This document shows positions 1 through 7,891 of a DNA stretch of 64,000 nucleotides, piece by piece. This DNA comes from Mariniflexile jejuense (GTDB taxonomy: Bacteria > Bacteroidota > Bacteroidia > Flavobacteriales > Flavobacteriaceae). The translations under genes were made by a program, and so were the position numbers. The first letter of the stretch is position 1; each line of letters opens with the position of its first letter. The notes beneath the pieces are model-generated. The model ran no database searches, was not told the origin of the DNA, and saw nothing but the letters and a program-made list of their open reading frames with translations. The stretch is taken from the NCBI RefSeq assembly GCF_042675665.1, contig NZ_JBHTJI010000001.1, positions 2,542,001 through 2,606,000 on the forward strand, written 5' to 3'.

Positions 1-256
1 ACCTTTTGATGTGCACACCAATTGCGCAAACCAAGCCTGTCATTTGCTTTTTATTCAATGCCCAAAATGCAAGGAAGAAATGGAAAACTGTTGTTCAACA
101 ACCTGTATGGAAGTAAATAGACTACCTTTTGAAGAACAGAAAGAACTTAGAAAAGGCCAAGGCAACAGCAACGATATTTTTAAAAAAGGACGTGCAGACC
201 ATTTGCCATATAAAAAAGATTTAAGAAATATTTTTGATTATTTTCAAAAGAAATAA
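1..256 (+). CDS. trhO: tRNA uridine-34 hydroxylase TrhO, C-terminal fragment
   Basis: The gene enters from outside the window, so only about 84 C-terminal residues are present and there is no start codon; the reading frame is open from base 2. The visible part has the Cys-rich tail of the rhodanese-like TrhO (YceA) family: HTNCANQACHLLFIQC followed by CPKC and a CC pair. Known role of the family: oxygen-dependent hydroxylation of U34 in tRNA to 5-hydroxyuridine. It ends 11 bases before the trhP start, so the two are probably one operon. The rhodanese domain and its active-site Cys lie outside the window and cannot be checked here. Confidence 0.85.
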   Translation, partial: PFDVHTNCANQACHLLFIQCPKCKEEMENCCSTTCMEVNRLPFEEQKELRKGQGNSNDIFKKGRADHLPYKKDLRNIFDYFQKK

Positions 257-267
257 TACCAAAAGTT

Positions 268-1512
268 ATGCAGAAAATTGAATTAATGGCGCCTGCAGGA
301 AATTTCGAATCGTTACAGGCAGCTTTAGATAATGGTGCCGATTCTATTTATTTTGGTGTTGAACAACTTAATATGCGTGCTCGAGCTTCTATCAATTTTA
401 CCTTAGATGATTTAGAAGAAATATCAAAACGTTGTAAAGCCAAAAATGTTAGAACCTATTTAACACTTAACACCATTATTTACGACCACGATTTATCAAT
501 CGTAAAAACCTTAATCAACAAAGCCAAAGAAGCTAATATTACAGCGGTTATTGCAATGGATCAAGCAGTTATTATGGCAGCGCGCGAGGTTGGTATGGAA
601 GTGCACATTTCAACACAAATAAATATTACCAATATTGAAACAGTTAAATTTTACGCACTGTTTGCAGATACAATGGTATTAAGCAGAGAGTTAAGTTTAA
701 GACAAGTAAAAAAGATAACCGAACAAATAGAAAAAGACCAAATAAAAGGACCTTCAGGCAAATTGATTGAAATAGAAATTTTTGGTCATGGTGCTTTGTG
801 TATGGCCGTTTCTGGTAAATGTTATATGAGTTTACATGCCTATAATTCATCGGCAAATCGCGGTGCTTGTAAACAAAATTGCCGAAAAAAATATACGGTT
901 ATTGAGCAAGAAACTGGTTTTGAAATGGAGTTGGATAACGAATACATCATGTCTCCCAAAGATTTATGTACCATCGATATTTTAGATCAAGTAGCTGATG
1001 CAGGCATAAAAGTTTTAAAAATTGAAGGTCGTGGTCGTGCACCAGAATATGTTGCTAAAGTAATTTCGTGTTACCGCGCAGCTATTAATAGTTTAGAAAA
1101 CAATACCTACGATAAAGAAAAAGTAATTTCTTGGATGCAAGACCTTGAAAAAGTGTACAATCGCGGTTTTTGGAATGGCTACTACTTAGGTCAGAAATTA
1201 GGTGAATGGAGTATAGGTTCGGGTTCGCATGCTACACAAAAGAAAGTATATATTGGCAAAGGCACACATTTTTTTCCAAAACCACAAATAGGTGAATTTA
1301 AAATTGAAGCGTTTGATATTACCATAGGCGACACCATTTTAATTACAGGACCAACTACAGGAGCCAAAGAAATTGAAGTGAATGATATGATGGTAAACGA
1401 CCAAAAATTAAGCAAAGGCACCAAAGGCGATTTGGTAACAATTCCACTTGGTTTCAGAATTAGGCCATCAGATAAGTTGTATAAAATTGTTGAAAACAAA
1501 GTAGAAGCATAA
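268..1512 (+). CDS. trhP: tRNA hydroxylation protein TrhP (peptidase U32 family)
   Basis: 414 residues, slightly shorter than E. coli TrhP/YegQ. The U32 signature is clear at about residues 171-188 (IFGHGALCMAVSGKCYMS), and four cysteines at 178, 185, 201 and 205 form the set expected to hold an iron-sulfur cluster in this family. The family was first called collagenase-like, but TrhP is known to act with prephenate in forming 5-hydroxyuridine at tRNA position 34. It follows trhO by 11 bases and overlaps the downstream ferredoxin by one base (TAATG), which indicates a translationally coupled operon. The assignment to the TrhP branch rather than another U32 branch (for example UbiU/UbiV) rests on the trhO neighbour and the overall pattern. 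Confidence 0.85.
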   Translation: MQKIELMAPAGNFESLQAALDNGADSIYFGVEQLNMRARASINFTLDDLEEISKRCKAKNVRTYLTLNTIIYDHDLSIVKTLINKAKEANITAVIAMDQAVIMAAREVGMEVHISTQINITNIETVKFYALFADTMVLSRELSLRQVKKITEQIEKDQIKGPSGKLIEIEIFGHGALCMAVSGKCYMSLHAYNSSANRGACKQNCRKKYTVIEQETGFEMELDNEYIMSPKDLCTIDILDQVADAGIKVLKIEGRGRAPEYVAKVISCYRAAINSLENNTYDKEKVISWMQDLEKVYNRGFWNGYYLGQKLGEWSIGSGSHATQKKVYIGKGTHFFPKPQIGEFKIEAFDITIGDTILITGPTTGAKEIEVNDMMVNDQKLSKGTKGDLVTIPLGFRIRPSDKLYKIVENKVEA

Positions 1513-1742
1513 TGGTAGTTATCACCTTGCAACGCAGTAAATGTATTGGCTGTAATTACTGCGTAGAATTAGCACCCAATCAATTTCAAATGTCAAAAAA
1601 AGATGGGAAATCTGTTCTACTTCATTCTACAGACAAAAAAGGATTTTTCACTTTAAAATCAAATGAAAACGAGATTTTAGAAGCTTCAGAAAACGCTTCA
1701 AAAGCATGCCCTGTAAAAATAATTTCAGTTAAATTAGTGTAA
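1512..1742 (+). CDS. Small 4Fe-4S ferredoxin
   Basis: 76 residues. CIGCNYC at residues 11-17 and a distant Cys-Pro at about residues 66-67 give the CxxCxxC...CP pattern of a single 4Fe-4S cluster ferredoxin; there is no second full motif. No signal peptide, so cytoplasmic. The start codon shares one base with the trhP stop codon, so its production is tied to TrhP. I infer that it supplies electrons to, or helps the cluster of, TrhP; no ferredoxin partner of TrhP is established as far as I know. A general redox role remains possible. Confidence 0.85.
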   Translation: MVVITLQRSKCIGCNYCVELAPNQFQMSKKDGKSVLLHSTDKKGFFTLKSNENEILEASENASKACPVKIISVKLV

Positions 1743-1797
1743 AACAAGATTGAAAACAGATATTAGGTTTTAAAATTTCAGGATAATTTAGCAACTA

Positions 1798-1828
1798 TTT
1801 TAAAGTAAGCATAATAATCTTATCTTTA
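1798..1828 (+). promoter_or_regulatory. Candidate promoter of ricT
   Basis: TTTT at 1798-1801, exactly 19 bases, then TATCTTTA at 1821-1828. This is one mismatch in each box from the Bacteroidota consensus TTTG-N19-TAnnTTTG. It would start transcription near 1834, leaving a leader of about 68 bases before ricT. Confidence 0.45.
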
Positions 1829-1843
1829 CCTTTTAAATTAATT

Positions 1844-1882
1844 ATGAACCTTCTTCCGTTAAAACACTGGTTTTAAACGGAA
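1844..1882 (+). promoter_or_regulatory. Ten-codon leader ORF and stem-loop in the ricT leader
   Basis: Within the predicted ricT leader an ATG at 1844 opens a ten-codon reading frame (MNLLPLKHWF) ending in TAA at 1874-1876. It overlaps a stem-loop with arms at about 1854-1865 and 1870-1882 (TTCCGTTAAAAC / GTTTTAAACGGAA, one bulge). The arrangement resembles a leader-peptide control region, but there is no U-tract after the hairpin, so simple termination is not indicated. Function is inferred. Confidence 0.3.
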
Positions 1883-1901
1883 TCAATATATAAAAAAGCA
1901 T

Positions 1902-3161
1902 ATGGCTTGTAACAGTTGTTCAACTGGAAAAGACGGTCAACCTAAAGGATGTAAAAATAATGGCACATGCGGAACCGATAGTTGTAATAAACTAACGGTG
2001 TTCGATTGGTTAGCCAACATGTCACTTCCTAATGGCGAAAAACCATTTTCGTGGGTTGAAGTTCGTTTTAAAAATGGTAGAAAAGAATACTATCATAACA
2101 CCGATAATTTAACATTAAGTATTGGCGATGTGGTAGCTACTCAAGCACAAGCTGGACACGATATTGGTATGGTTACGCTAGTTGGCGAATTAGTACGCGT
2201 TCAAATGAAACGCAAAAGCATATCTGAAACACCAGAAGAAATTTTAAAAATTTATAGAAAAGCTAGCCAAAAAGACATTGATATATGGCAAGAAGCGCGC
2301 GATAAGGAAGAACCAATGAAAGTGCGCGCACGCCAATACGCTATAGATTTGAAGCTAGAAATGAAAATTTCTGATATTGAATTTCAAGGTGATGCCAGTA
2401 AAGCAACTTTTTATTATACTGCCGAAGAACGCGTAGATTTTAGAGAACTTATTAAAGTATTTGCCCGCGAGTTTAGAATTAGAATTGAGATGAAGCAAGT
2501 TGGCTTTCGCCAAGAGGCTTCTAGACTTGGTGGTATTGGGTCTTGTGGTCGCGAATTGTGTTGCTCAACTTGGTTAACAGATTTCCGTTCGGTAAGTACA
2601 TCGGCAGCACGTTATCAGCAATTATCATTAAATCCATTAAAATTAGCAGGACAATGTGGCAAACTAAAATGTTGTTTAAATTACGAGTTAGATAGTTACC
2701 TTGATGCTTTAAAAAGTTTCCCTAAAACTGAAATTAAACTACAAACCGAAAAAGGAACAGCCGTTTGCCAAAAAACCGATATTTTTAAAGGCCACATGTG
2801 GTATGCTTATGAAGGTGAATGGGCAAATTGGCACAAAATTACTACGGAACAAGCAACCGAAATTATTGCTTTAAATAAGAAAAATCAAAAAGTTATTAGT
2901 CTTGAAGAATATGCTTTAGAAGTTACTGAAGATACTAAAACCGAATTTGAAAACGTTGTAGGTCAAGATAGTTTAACACGTTTTGATAGTCCAAAACCAA
3001 ACAAAAAACGTAAAAATAATAGACGCAATAATAACCAAGGAACTAAAAATACAGCGGCAGAAAATACTAATACAAACCAAAACCAAGGTTCAAAAAAAGG
3101 TGGTAACAGAAACAAGAAAAATAGGAACAAACCTCAAAATACTAAAAATGCTCAAAAATAG
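1902..3161 (+). CDS. ricT: PSP1-domain protein, RicT family
   Basis: 419 residues. The central PSP1 core carries CGRELCC and GKLKCC, the conserved Cys pairs of the RicT (YaaT/PSP1) family, which in Bacillus bind iron-sulfur clusters with RicA and RicF and affect RNA maturation. A Cys-rich N-terminal extension with seven cysteines in the first 28 residues is an additional feature typical of Bacteroidota members. The last 60 or so residues are a low-complexity Asn/Lys-rich tail (KKGGNRNKKNRNK), probably disordered and possibly RNA-binding. RicA and RicF are not seen here. The 3' end overlaps gldH by 14 bases. Confidence 0.88.
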   Translation: MACNSCSTGKDGQPKGCKNNGTCGTDSCNKLTVFDWLANMSLPNGEKPFSWVEVRFKNGRKEYYHNTDNLTLSIGDVVATQAQAGHDIGMVTLVGELVRVQMKRKSISETPEEILKIYRKASQKDIDIWQEARDKEEPMKVRARQYAIDLKLEMKISDIEFQGDASKATFYYTAEERVDFRELIKVFAREFRIRIEMKQVGFRQEASRLGGIGSCGRELCCSTWLTDFRSVSTSAARYQQLSLNPLKLAGQCGKLKCCLNYELDSYLDALKSFPKTEIKLQTEKGTAVCQKTDIFKGHMWYAYEGEWANWHKITTEQATEIIALNKKNQKVISLEEYALEVTEDTKTEFENVVGQDSLTRFDSPKPNKKRKNNRRNNNQGTKNTAAENTNTNQNQGSKKGGNRNKKNRNKPQNTKNAQK

Positions 3162-3642
3162 TGTGTCATTAGTTTTATTAGTACTGTTTTTTGTAGTTAC
3201 ATCATGCGATCCAAATCGAGTTTTTGATGTGTATGAACCAATACCAAACAAATGGCATAAAGATAAAGTAGTTAGTTTCAATATAAAAGCGCCCGACTCA
3301 ACCAACGCTTACAATTTGTTTGTTAATTTAAGAAACACCAATGCCTATAAATACAATAACTTATACCTAATTGTTAAAATGGAATTTCCACACGGAAAAA
3401 CAGTAACAGACACGCTAGAGTATAAAATGGCAGATCCCACAGGTAAACTTTTAGGTACAGGTTTAACCGATATTAAAGAAAATAAACTTTGGTACAAAGA
3501 AGGAGTAATTTTTAGAGAAAAAGGTGAATATAAAGTAAAAATTCAACACGCTATGCGCGAAAACGGTAAAGTAAATGGCGTTGTAGAATTGGAAGGTATT
3601 ACCGATGTAGGCTTTAGAATAGAAAAACCTAACAAACAATAA
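3148..3642 (+). CDS. gldH: Gliding motility lipoprotein GldH
   Basis: 164 residues. I place the start at the ATG at 3148, inside the end of ricT, because it gives a clean lipoprotein signal peptide (MLKNSVSLVLLVLFFVVTSC, lipobox Cys at 20); starting upstream in the same frame would add a long basic non-signal stretch. The mature sequence beginning CDPNRVFDVYEPIPNKW matches GldH, a membrane lipoprotein required for gliding and surface-adhesin function in Flavobacterium. The 14-base overlap with ricT implies translational coupling, and the PBP1A gene follows. Presence of gldH suggests, but does not prove, a gliding cell with a type IX secretion system. Confidence 0.92.
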   Translation: MLKNSVSLVLLVLFFVVTSCDPNRVFDVYEPIPNKWHKDKVVSFNIKAPDSTNAYNLFVNLRNTNAYKYNNLYLIVKMEFPHGKTVTDTLEYKMADPTGKLLGTGLTDIKENKLWYKEGVIFREKGEYKVKIQHAMRENGKVNGVVELEGITDVGFRIEKPNKQ

Positions 3643-3705
3643 TAATTTAATGGCACTTCTAGTGTCTCAACTTTTTTAACGAGTCATATTTACAAAACAA
3701 CGTAC

Positions 3706-6039
3706 ATGGCAACAAAAAAACAAACATCAGCAACTCAAGATTTTTCAAAATACATTCGTTGGTTTTGGATGACGTTTATAGGAGGCATTTTATTTGTAAT
3801 TTTAATTTTCCTGTTAGCTTCTTGGGGGCTTTTTGGCGAGATGCCAGACCATACTGTTTTAGAGAACCCTAAAACAAATTTAGCTACCGAAATTATTTCT
3901 TCAGACGGAAAAACATTAGGAAAATTCTATTTAAATGATAATAGAACACCAATAGAATATGATGAGTTACCAAAGCATTTGGTAGAAGCCTTATTAGCAA
4001 CCGAAGATGCTCGTTTTCACGACCATTCTGGTATTGATGCAGTAGGAACACTGCGAGCTATTGTAAAATTAGGTAGCGGTGGTGGTGCTAGCACCATTTC
4101 GCAGCAATTAGCAAAACAGTTATTTCATGGTGAAGGTTCTAAAAATAAGTTAGGTAGAATGACCCAAAAAATAAAGGAATGGATTATCGCAACCCGTTTA
4201 GAGCGCCAATACACAAAAGAAGAAATTATAGCACAATACTTTAATATTTACGACTTTTTAAATAACGCCGATGGTATTCGAAGTGCTGCAAGGATTTATT
4301 TTGGTAAAGAACCTAAAGAGTTAGATTTAAAAGAATCTGCAATGCTTGTAGGAATGTTTAAAAATTCATCGTTATTCAATCCAAGAAAGCGCCCAGAATT
4401 AACACGCGAACGCAGAAATGTGGTTTTAGCGCAAATGGTAAAGTATGATTATTTAGATGAAAAAGTTAAAGATTCACTTCAAAAAACACCTTTAGATTTA
4501 AACTACAACCCAGAATCGCATCGAGAAGGTATTGCTACTTATTTTAGAACCTATTTAGATGGTTTTATGAAAGATTGGATAAAGAACAACCCAAAGCCAG
4601 ATGGTTCTAAATATAGTTTGTATAATGATGGTTTAAAGGTTTACACAACTATCGATTCGCGCATGCAATTATATGCTGAAAATGCGGTACAACAACACAT
4701 GGAACGGTTACAAGCAGCCTTTTTTAAACAAAACACACCAGAGCGTAACAAAACAGCACCATTTATAGATTTATCACCTGAAGAAATCAAATCGTTATTA
4801 AGAAACGCCATGAAACAATCAGAGCGTTGGCGAAAAATGAAATACGATTTAGGCAAATCGGATAAAGAAATTGAAGCTTCTTTTTACAAACCAACAGAAA
4901 TGACTGTTTTTGCATGGAAAAAAGGTAAGGCAACCGAGATTGATACACTTATGAAACCAATAGACTCTATACGTTATTACAAAACATTTTTACGCACAGG
5001 TATGATGTCTATGGATCCGCAAACAGGCCATGTAAAAGCATGGGTAGGAGGTGTTAATTACAGGCATTTTCAATATGATATGGTTAAGCAAGGTAAACGT
5101 CAAGTAGGGTCAACCTTTAAACCCTTTGTGTATGCTACAGCTATAGATCAGTTACATTATTCACCATGTGATGTATTTCCAGACACACCATTTTGTATAG
5201 AAGCAAATAAATATGGAAACCTACAAGATTGGTGTCCTAAAAATTCAGATGGTAAATATGGAGGTTCCAGAACATTAAAAGACGCGCTTGCAAATTCTGT
5301 AAATACAATTACCGCGAGGTTAATGGATAAAGTAGGACCACGACCAGTAATCGATTTAGTTAAAAAATTAGGCGTAGAATCTGAAATTCCTGCTGTACCT
5401 TCAATAGCTTTAGGGACAGCCGATTTAAGTGTTTACGAAATGGTAGCGGCATATGCTGCTTTTGCCAATAAAGGTGTTTACACAAAACCCGTAATGGTAA
5501 CCACCATAGAAGATAAAAATGGTACAGTTTTATACCAATTTAAACCAGAAACACGCGATGTTTTAGGTGAAGAAGAAGCCTATGTAACCGTAAAATTATT
5601 ACAAGGTGTTGTGGAATCTGGTTCGGGCGCAAGATTAAGAAGAGCTGGTGAACCTTATGGCGTTTACAAAGAAATTATAACCGGATTTCCGTATGCGTTT
5701 ACCAACCCAATTGCAGGAAAAACAGGAACCACACAAAACCAAAGTGATGGTTGGTTTATGGGTATGGTGCCAAATTTAGTAACAGGCGTTTGGGTAGGTG
5801 CAGAAGATAGATCAGCACATTTTAGAAGCATTACGTATGGGCAAGGTGCTTCAATGGCATTACCAATTTGGGGCTTGTTCATGAAAAGTTGTTATACTGA
5901 TAAAACCCTTGATGTTTCAACAGGAAATTTTGAAGTACCTAAAAACCTTTCCATAAACGTAGATTGTTCTAAAGCAACAGGTGATGGTAATAATGCAGGC
6001 GATTCTGGAGACACACCCGATGATTTAGATTTTGGTTAA
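3706..6039 (+). CDS. mrcA: Class A penicillin-binding protein 1A
   Basis: 777 residues. One membrane anchor at about 17-42, then the glycosyltransferase family 51 domain with EDARFHDHSG (catalytic Glu100), GGASTISQQLAKQL and RQYTKEEIIAQYFN. The transpeptidase domain has all three motifs: SxxK as Ser469-Thr-Phe-Lys472, SVN in ANSVNT, and KTG at 672-674. It polymerises and crosslinks peptidoglycan in the periplasm. The C-terminus ends in a short Gly/Asp-rich tail. It begins 63 bases after gldH and is followed by a strong terminator, so it probably closes the ricT-gldH operon. Confidence 0.95.
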   Translation: MATKKQTSATQDFSKYIRWFWMTFIGGILFVILIFLLASWGLFGEMPDHTVLENPKTNLATEIISSDGKTLGKFYLNDNRTPIEYDELPKHLVEALLATEDARFHDHSGIDAVGTLRAIVKLGSGGGASTISQQLAKQLFHGEGSKNKLGRMTQKIKEWIIATRLERQYTKEEIIAQYFNIYDFLNNADGIRSAARIYFGKEPKELDLKESAMLVGMFKNSSLFNPRKRPELTRERRNVVLAQMVKYDYLDEKVKDSLQKTPLDLNYNPESHREGIATYFRTYLDGFMKDWIKNNPKPDGSKYSLYNDGLKVYTTIDSRMQLYAENAVQQHMERLQAAFFKQNTPERNKTAPFIDLSPEEIKSLLRNAMKQSERWRKMKYDLGKSDKEIEASFYKPTEMTVFAWKKGKATEIDTLMKPIDSIRYYKTFLRTGMMSMDPQTGHVKAWVGGVNYRHFQYDMVKQGKRQVGSTFKPFVYATAIDQLHYSPCDVFPDTPFCIEANKYGNLQDWCPKNSDGKYGGSRTLKDALANSVNTITARLMDKVGPRPVIDLVKKLGVESEIPAVPSIALGTADLSVYEMVAAYAAFANKGVYTKPVMVTTIEDKNGTVLYQFKPETRDVLGEEEAYVTVKLLQGVVESGSGARLRRAGEPYGVYKEIITGFPYAFTNPIAGKTGTTQNQSDGWFMGMVPNLVTGVWVGAEDRSAHFRSITYGQGASMALPIWGLFMKSCYTDKTLDVSTGNFEVPKNLSINVDCSKATGDGNNAGDSGDTPDDLDFG

Positions 6040-6066
6040 ATAGGATATTTAGTAAAATAAAATCAT

Positions 6067-6097
6067 AAGCCATTCTTTTTAGAATGGCTTTTTTATT
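6067..6097 (+). terminator. Rho-independent terminator after PBP1A
   Basis: Nine-base perfect stem AAGCCATTC / GAATGGCTT (6067-6075 and 6082-6090), six-base loop, then a T-rich run. It separates the PBP1A gene from scoA. Confidence 0.85.
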
Positions 6098-6127
6098 TTG
6101 TATTTTTAAGAAGAAAATTAAATAAGC

Positions 6128-6829
6128 ATGATTAATAAAAAAGTAGCCAATGTTGAAGAAGCACTTCAAGGCGTTACAGATAATATAACGTGTATGGTTG
6201 GTGGTTTTGGGCTTAGTGGTATTCCAGAAAAGGCTATTGCTCAATTGGTAAAACTAGGTGTAAAGGGTTTAACCTGTATTTCAAATAATGCAGGTGTTGA
6301 TGATTTTGGTTTGGGTTTGCTACTACAAAAACATCAAATAAAAAAAATGATATCATCCTACGTTGGTGAAAACGATGAATTTGAACGCCAAATGCTATCT
6401 GGCGAATTGGATGTAGAACTCATTCCGCAAGGTACGTTGGCAGAACGTTGTAGAGCAGCACAAGCAGGTTTTCCAGCCATTTATACACCTGCAGGTTATG
6501 GTACTGAAGTTGCCAAAGGTAAAGAAACCCGTGCGTTTGATGGTAAAATGTATGTGCTAGAACATGCTTTTAAAGCCGATTTTGCCTTTGTAAAAGCATG
6601 GAAAGGTGATGTTGCTGGTAATTTAATTTTTAAAGGAACTGCTAGAAACTTTAACCCAGTTATGTGTGGTGCAGCAAAAATAACGGTTGCTGAGGTTGAA
6701 GAATTAGTACCACTTGGTAGTTTAGATCCAAACCAAATTCATATACCAGGTATATTTGTTCAGCGTATTTTTCAAGGTAAAAACTATGAAAAACGTATTG
6801 AACAACGCACAGTTAGACAAAGAAATTAA
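6128..6829 (+). CDS. scoA: 3-oxoacid CoA-transferase subunit A
   Basis: 233 residues, normal for the alpha subunit. The N-terminal stretch with MVGGFGLSGIP is the glycine-rich family I CoA-transferase motif, followed by CISNNAGVDDFG and EHAFKADFAFVKAWKGD, all typical of ScoA. With ScoB it moves CoA from succinyl-CoA to acetoacetate in ketone-body or branched-chain breakdown. The beta subunit gene follows after a 106-base spacer containing a short tandem repeat, a longer gap than usual for this pair. Confidence 0.93.
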   Translation: MINKKVANVEEALQGVTDNITCMVGGFGLSGIPEKAIAQLVKLGVKGLTCISNNAGVDDFGLGLLLQKHQIKKMISSYVGENDEFERQMLSGELDVELIPQGTLAERCRAAQAGFPAIYTPAGYGTEVAKGKETRAFDGKMYVLEHAFKADFAFVKAWKGDVAGNLIFKGTARNFNPVMCGAAKITVAEVEELVPLGSLDPNQIHIPGIFVQRIFQGKNYEKRIEQRTVRQRN

Positions 6830-6894
6830 TTAAGTTAAAAGTTATAAGTACTTAAAGTGCGCTTAAGTTAAATTATTAAAGCGTTAGTTTAAGA

Positions 6895-6930
6895 ACTTTA
6901 GGCACTTAAAACTTTAGGCACTTAAAACTT
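6895..6930 (+). repeat. 16-base tandem repeat between scoA and scoB
   Basis: ACTTTAGGCACTTAAA occurs at 6895-6910 and again at 6911-6926, with the first four bases of a third copy at 6927-6930. It ends five bases before the scoB ATG. Related CTTAAAG/CTTAAG words appear earlier in the same spacer (6850-6870). Confidence 0.85.
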
Positions 6931-6935
6931 ATAAA

Positions 6936-7589
6936 ATGTTAGACAAAATAGGAATCGCAAAACGTATCGCCAAAGAAGTAAAAAATGGCTATTATGTTAA
7001 TTTAGGAATAGGCATTCCAACATTGGTTGCCAACTATGTTCGTAATGATATTGAAGTAGAATTTCAAAGTGAAAATGGCGTTTTAGGTATGGGTCCATTT
7101 CCTTTTGAAGGAGAAGAAGATGCCGATGTTATTAACGCAGGAAAACAAACCATTACCACACTTCCAGGAGCTAGTTTTTTTGACTCTGCAATGAGTTTTT
7201 CCATGATTAGAGGTAAACATGTAGACTTAACTATTTTAGGTGCTATGGAAGTATCTGAAAATGGCGATATAGCCAACTGGAAAATACCAGGCCGCATGGT
7301 AAAAGGTATGGGTGGTGCTATGGATTTGGTAGCAAGTGCCGAAAATATTATTGTTGCTATGATGCACACCAACAAAGAAGGCGAATCTAAATTATTAAAA
7401 AAATGCGCGTTACCATTAACGGGTGTTGGTTGTGTAAAAAAGATTGTTACCAATTTAGCTGTTATTGAAGTAACTCAAAACGGATTTAAACTTTTAGAAC
7501 GCGCACCAGGAATTTCTGTAGAATACATAATAAAAGCTACCGAAGGTACGTTAATCGTTGAAGGTGATATTCCAGAAATGGATATTTGA
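6936..7589 (+). CDS. scoB: 3-oxoacid CoA-transferase subunit B
   Basis: 217 residues, full length for the beta subunit. SENGVLGMGP near residue 45 contains the catalytic glutamate (Glu46) that forms the enzyme-CoA thioester. NLGIGIPTL, NAGKQTITTLPGASFFDSAMSF and GGAMDL further match ScoB. It acts with ScoA upstream. Its start is immediately preceded by the 16-base tandem repeat, so the ribosome-binding region may be unusual. Confidence 0.94.
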   Translation: MLDKIGIAKRIAKEVKNGYYVNLGIGIPTLVANYVRNDIEVEFQSENGVLGMGPFPFEGEEDADVINAGKQTITTLPGASFFDSAMSFSMIRGKHVDLTILGAMEVSENGDIANWKIPGRMVKGMGGAMDLVASAENIIVAMMHTNKEGESKLLKKCALPLTGVGCVKKIVTNLAVIEVTQNGFKLLERAPGISVEYIIKATEGTLIVEGDIPEMDI

Positions 7590-7891
7590 ACACAGTTAAA
7601 TTTTACTATAAATCTCACAAAATAGACATAAATGTTAAATATAAATGCATTACATCGATTTTTTATGTTTTTCAACTAAAATATGAAAAAATTGTTTCAT
7701 CTTAGTAATCCCAAAGAAACCAAACAAAATAAATAGATTTCCCCAAATCTACCATAAACTTGAAGCCTATGAATTTTGCAACAAATCTACCTGAACAACC
7801 TACATTTACAGAAAGTAAATTCAAAGAAACACTGCGTTCTAATTTACAATTTTTAAAAAGTTTACTGTATTTAACTAAGAAGGTTTTTATG
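7590..7891. other. 302-base interval with one short unassigned reading frame
   Basis: Between scoB and the ABC gene that runs toward it there is no hairpin terminator that I can see. A plus-strand frame from the ATG at 7769 to the TAA at 7895-7897 encodes 42 residues (beginning MNFATNLPEQPTF) and overlaps the 3' end of the ABC gene by six bases. It has no recognisable family and could be a small protein or a fragment of a lost gene. Confidence 0.4.

Noticed and set aside
2983..3147. Longer gldH frame starting inside ricT
   Set aside because: It would put 55 basic residues before the lipoprotein signal peptide, so the signal could not work.
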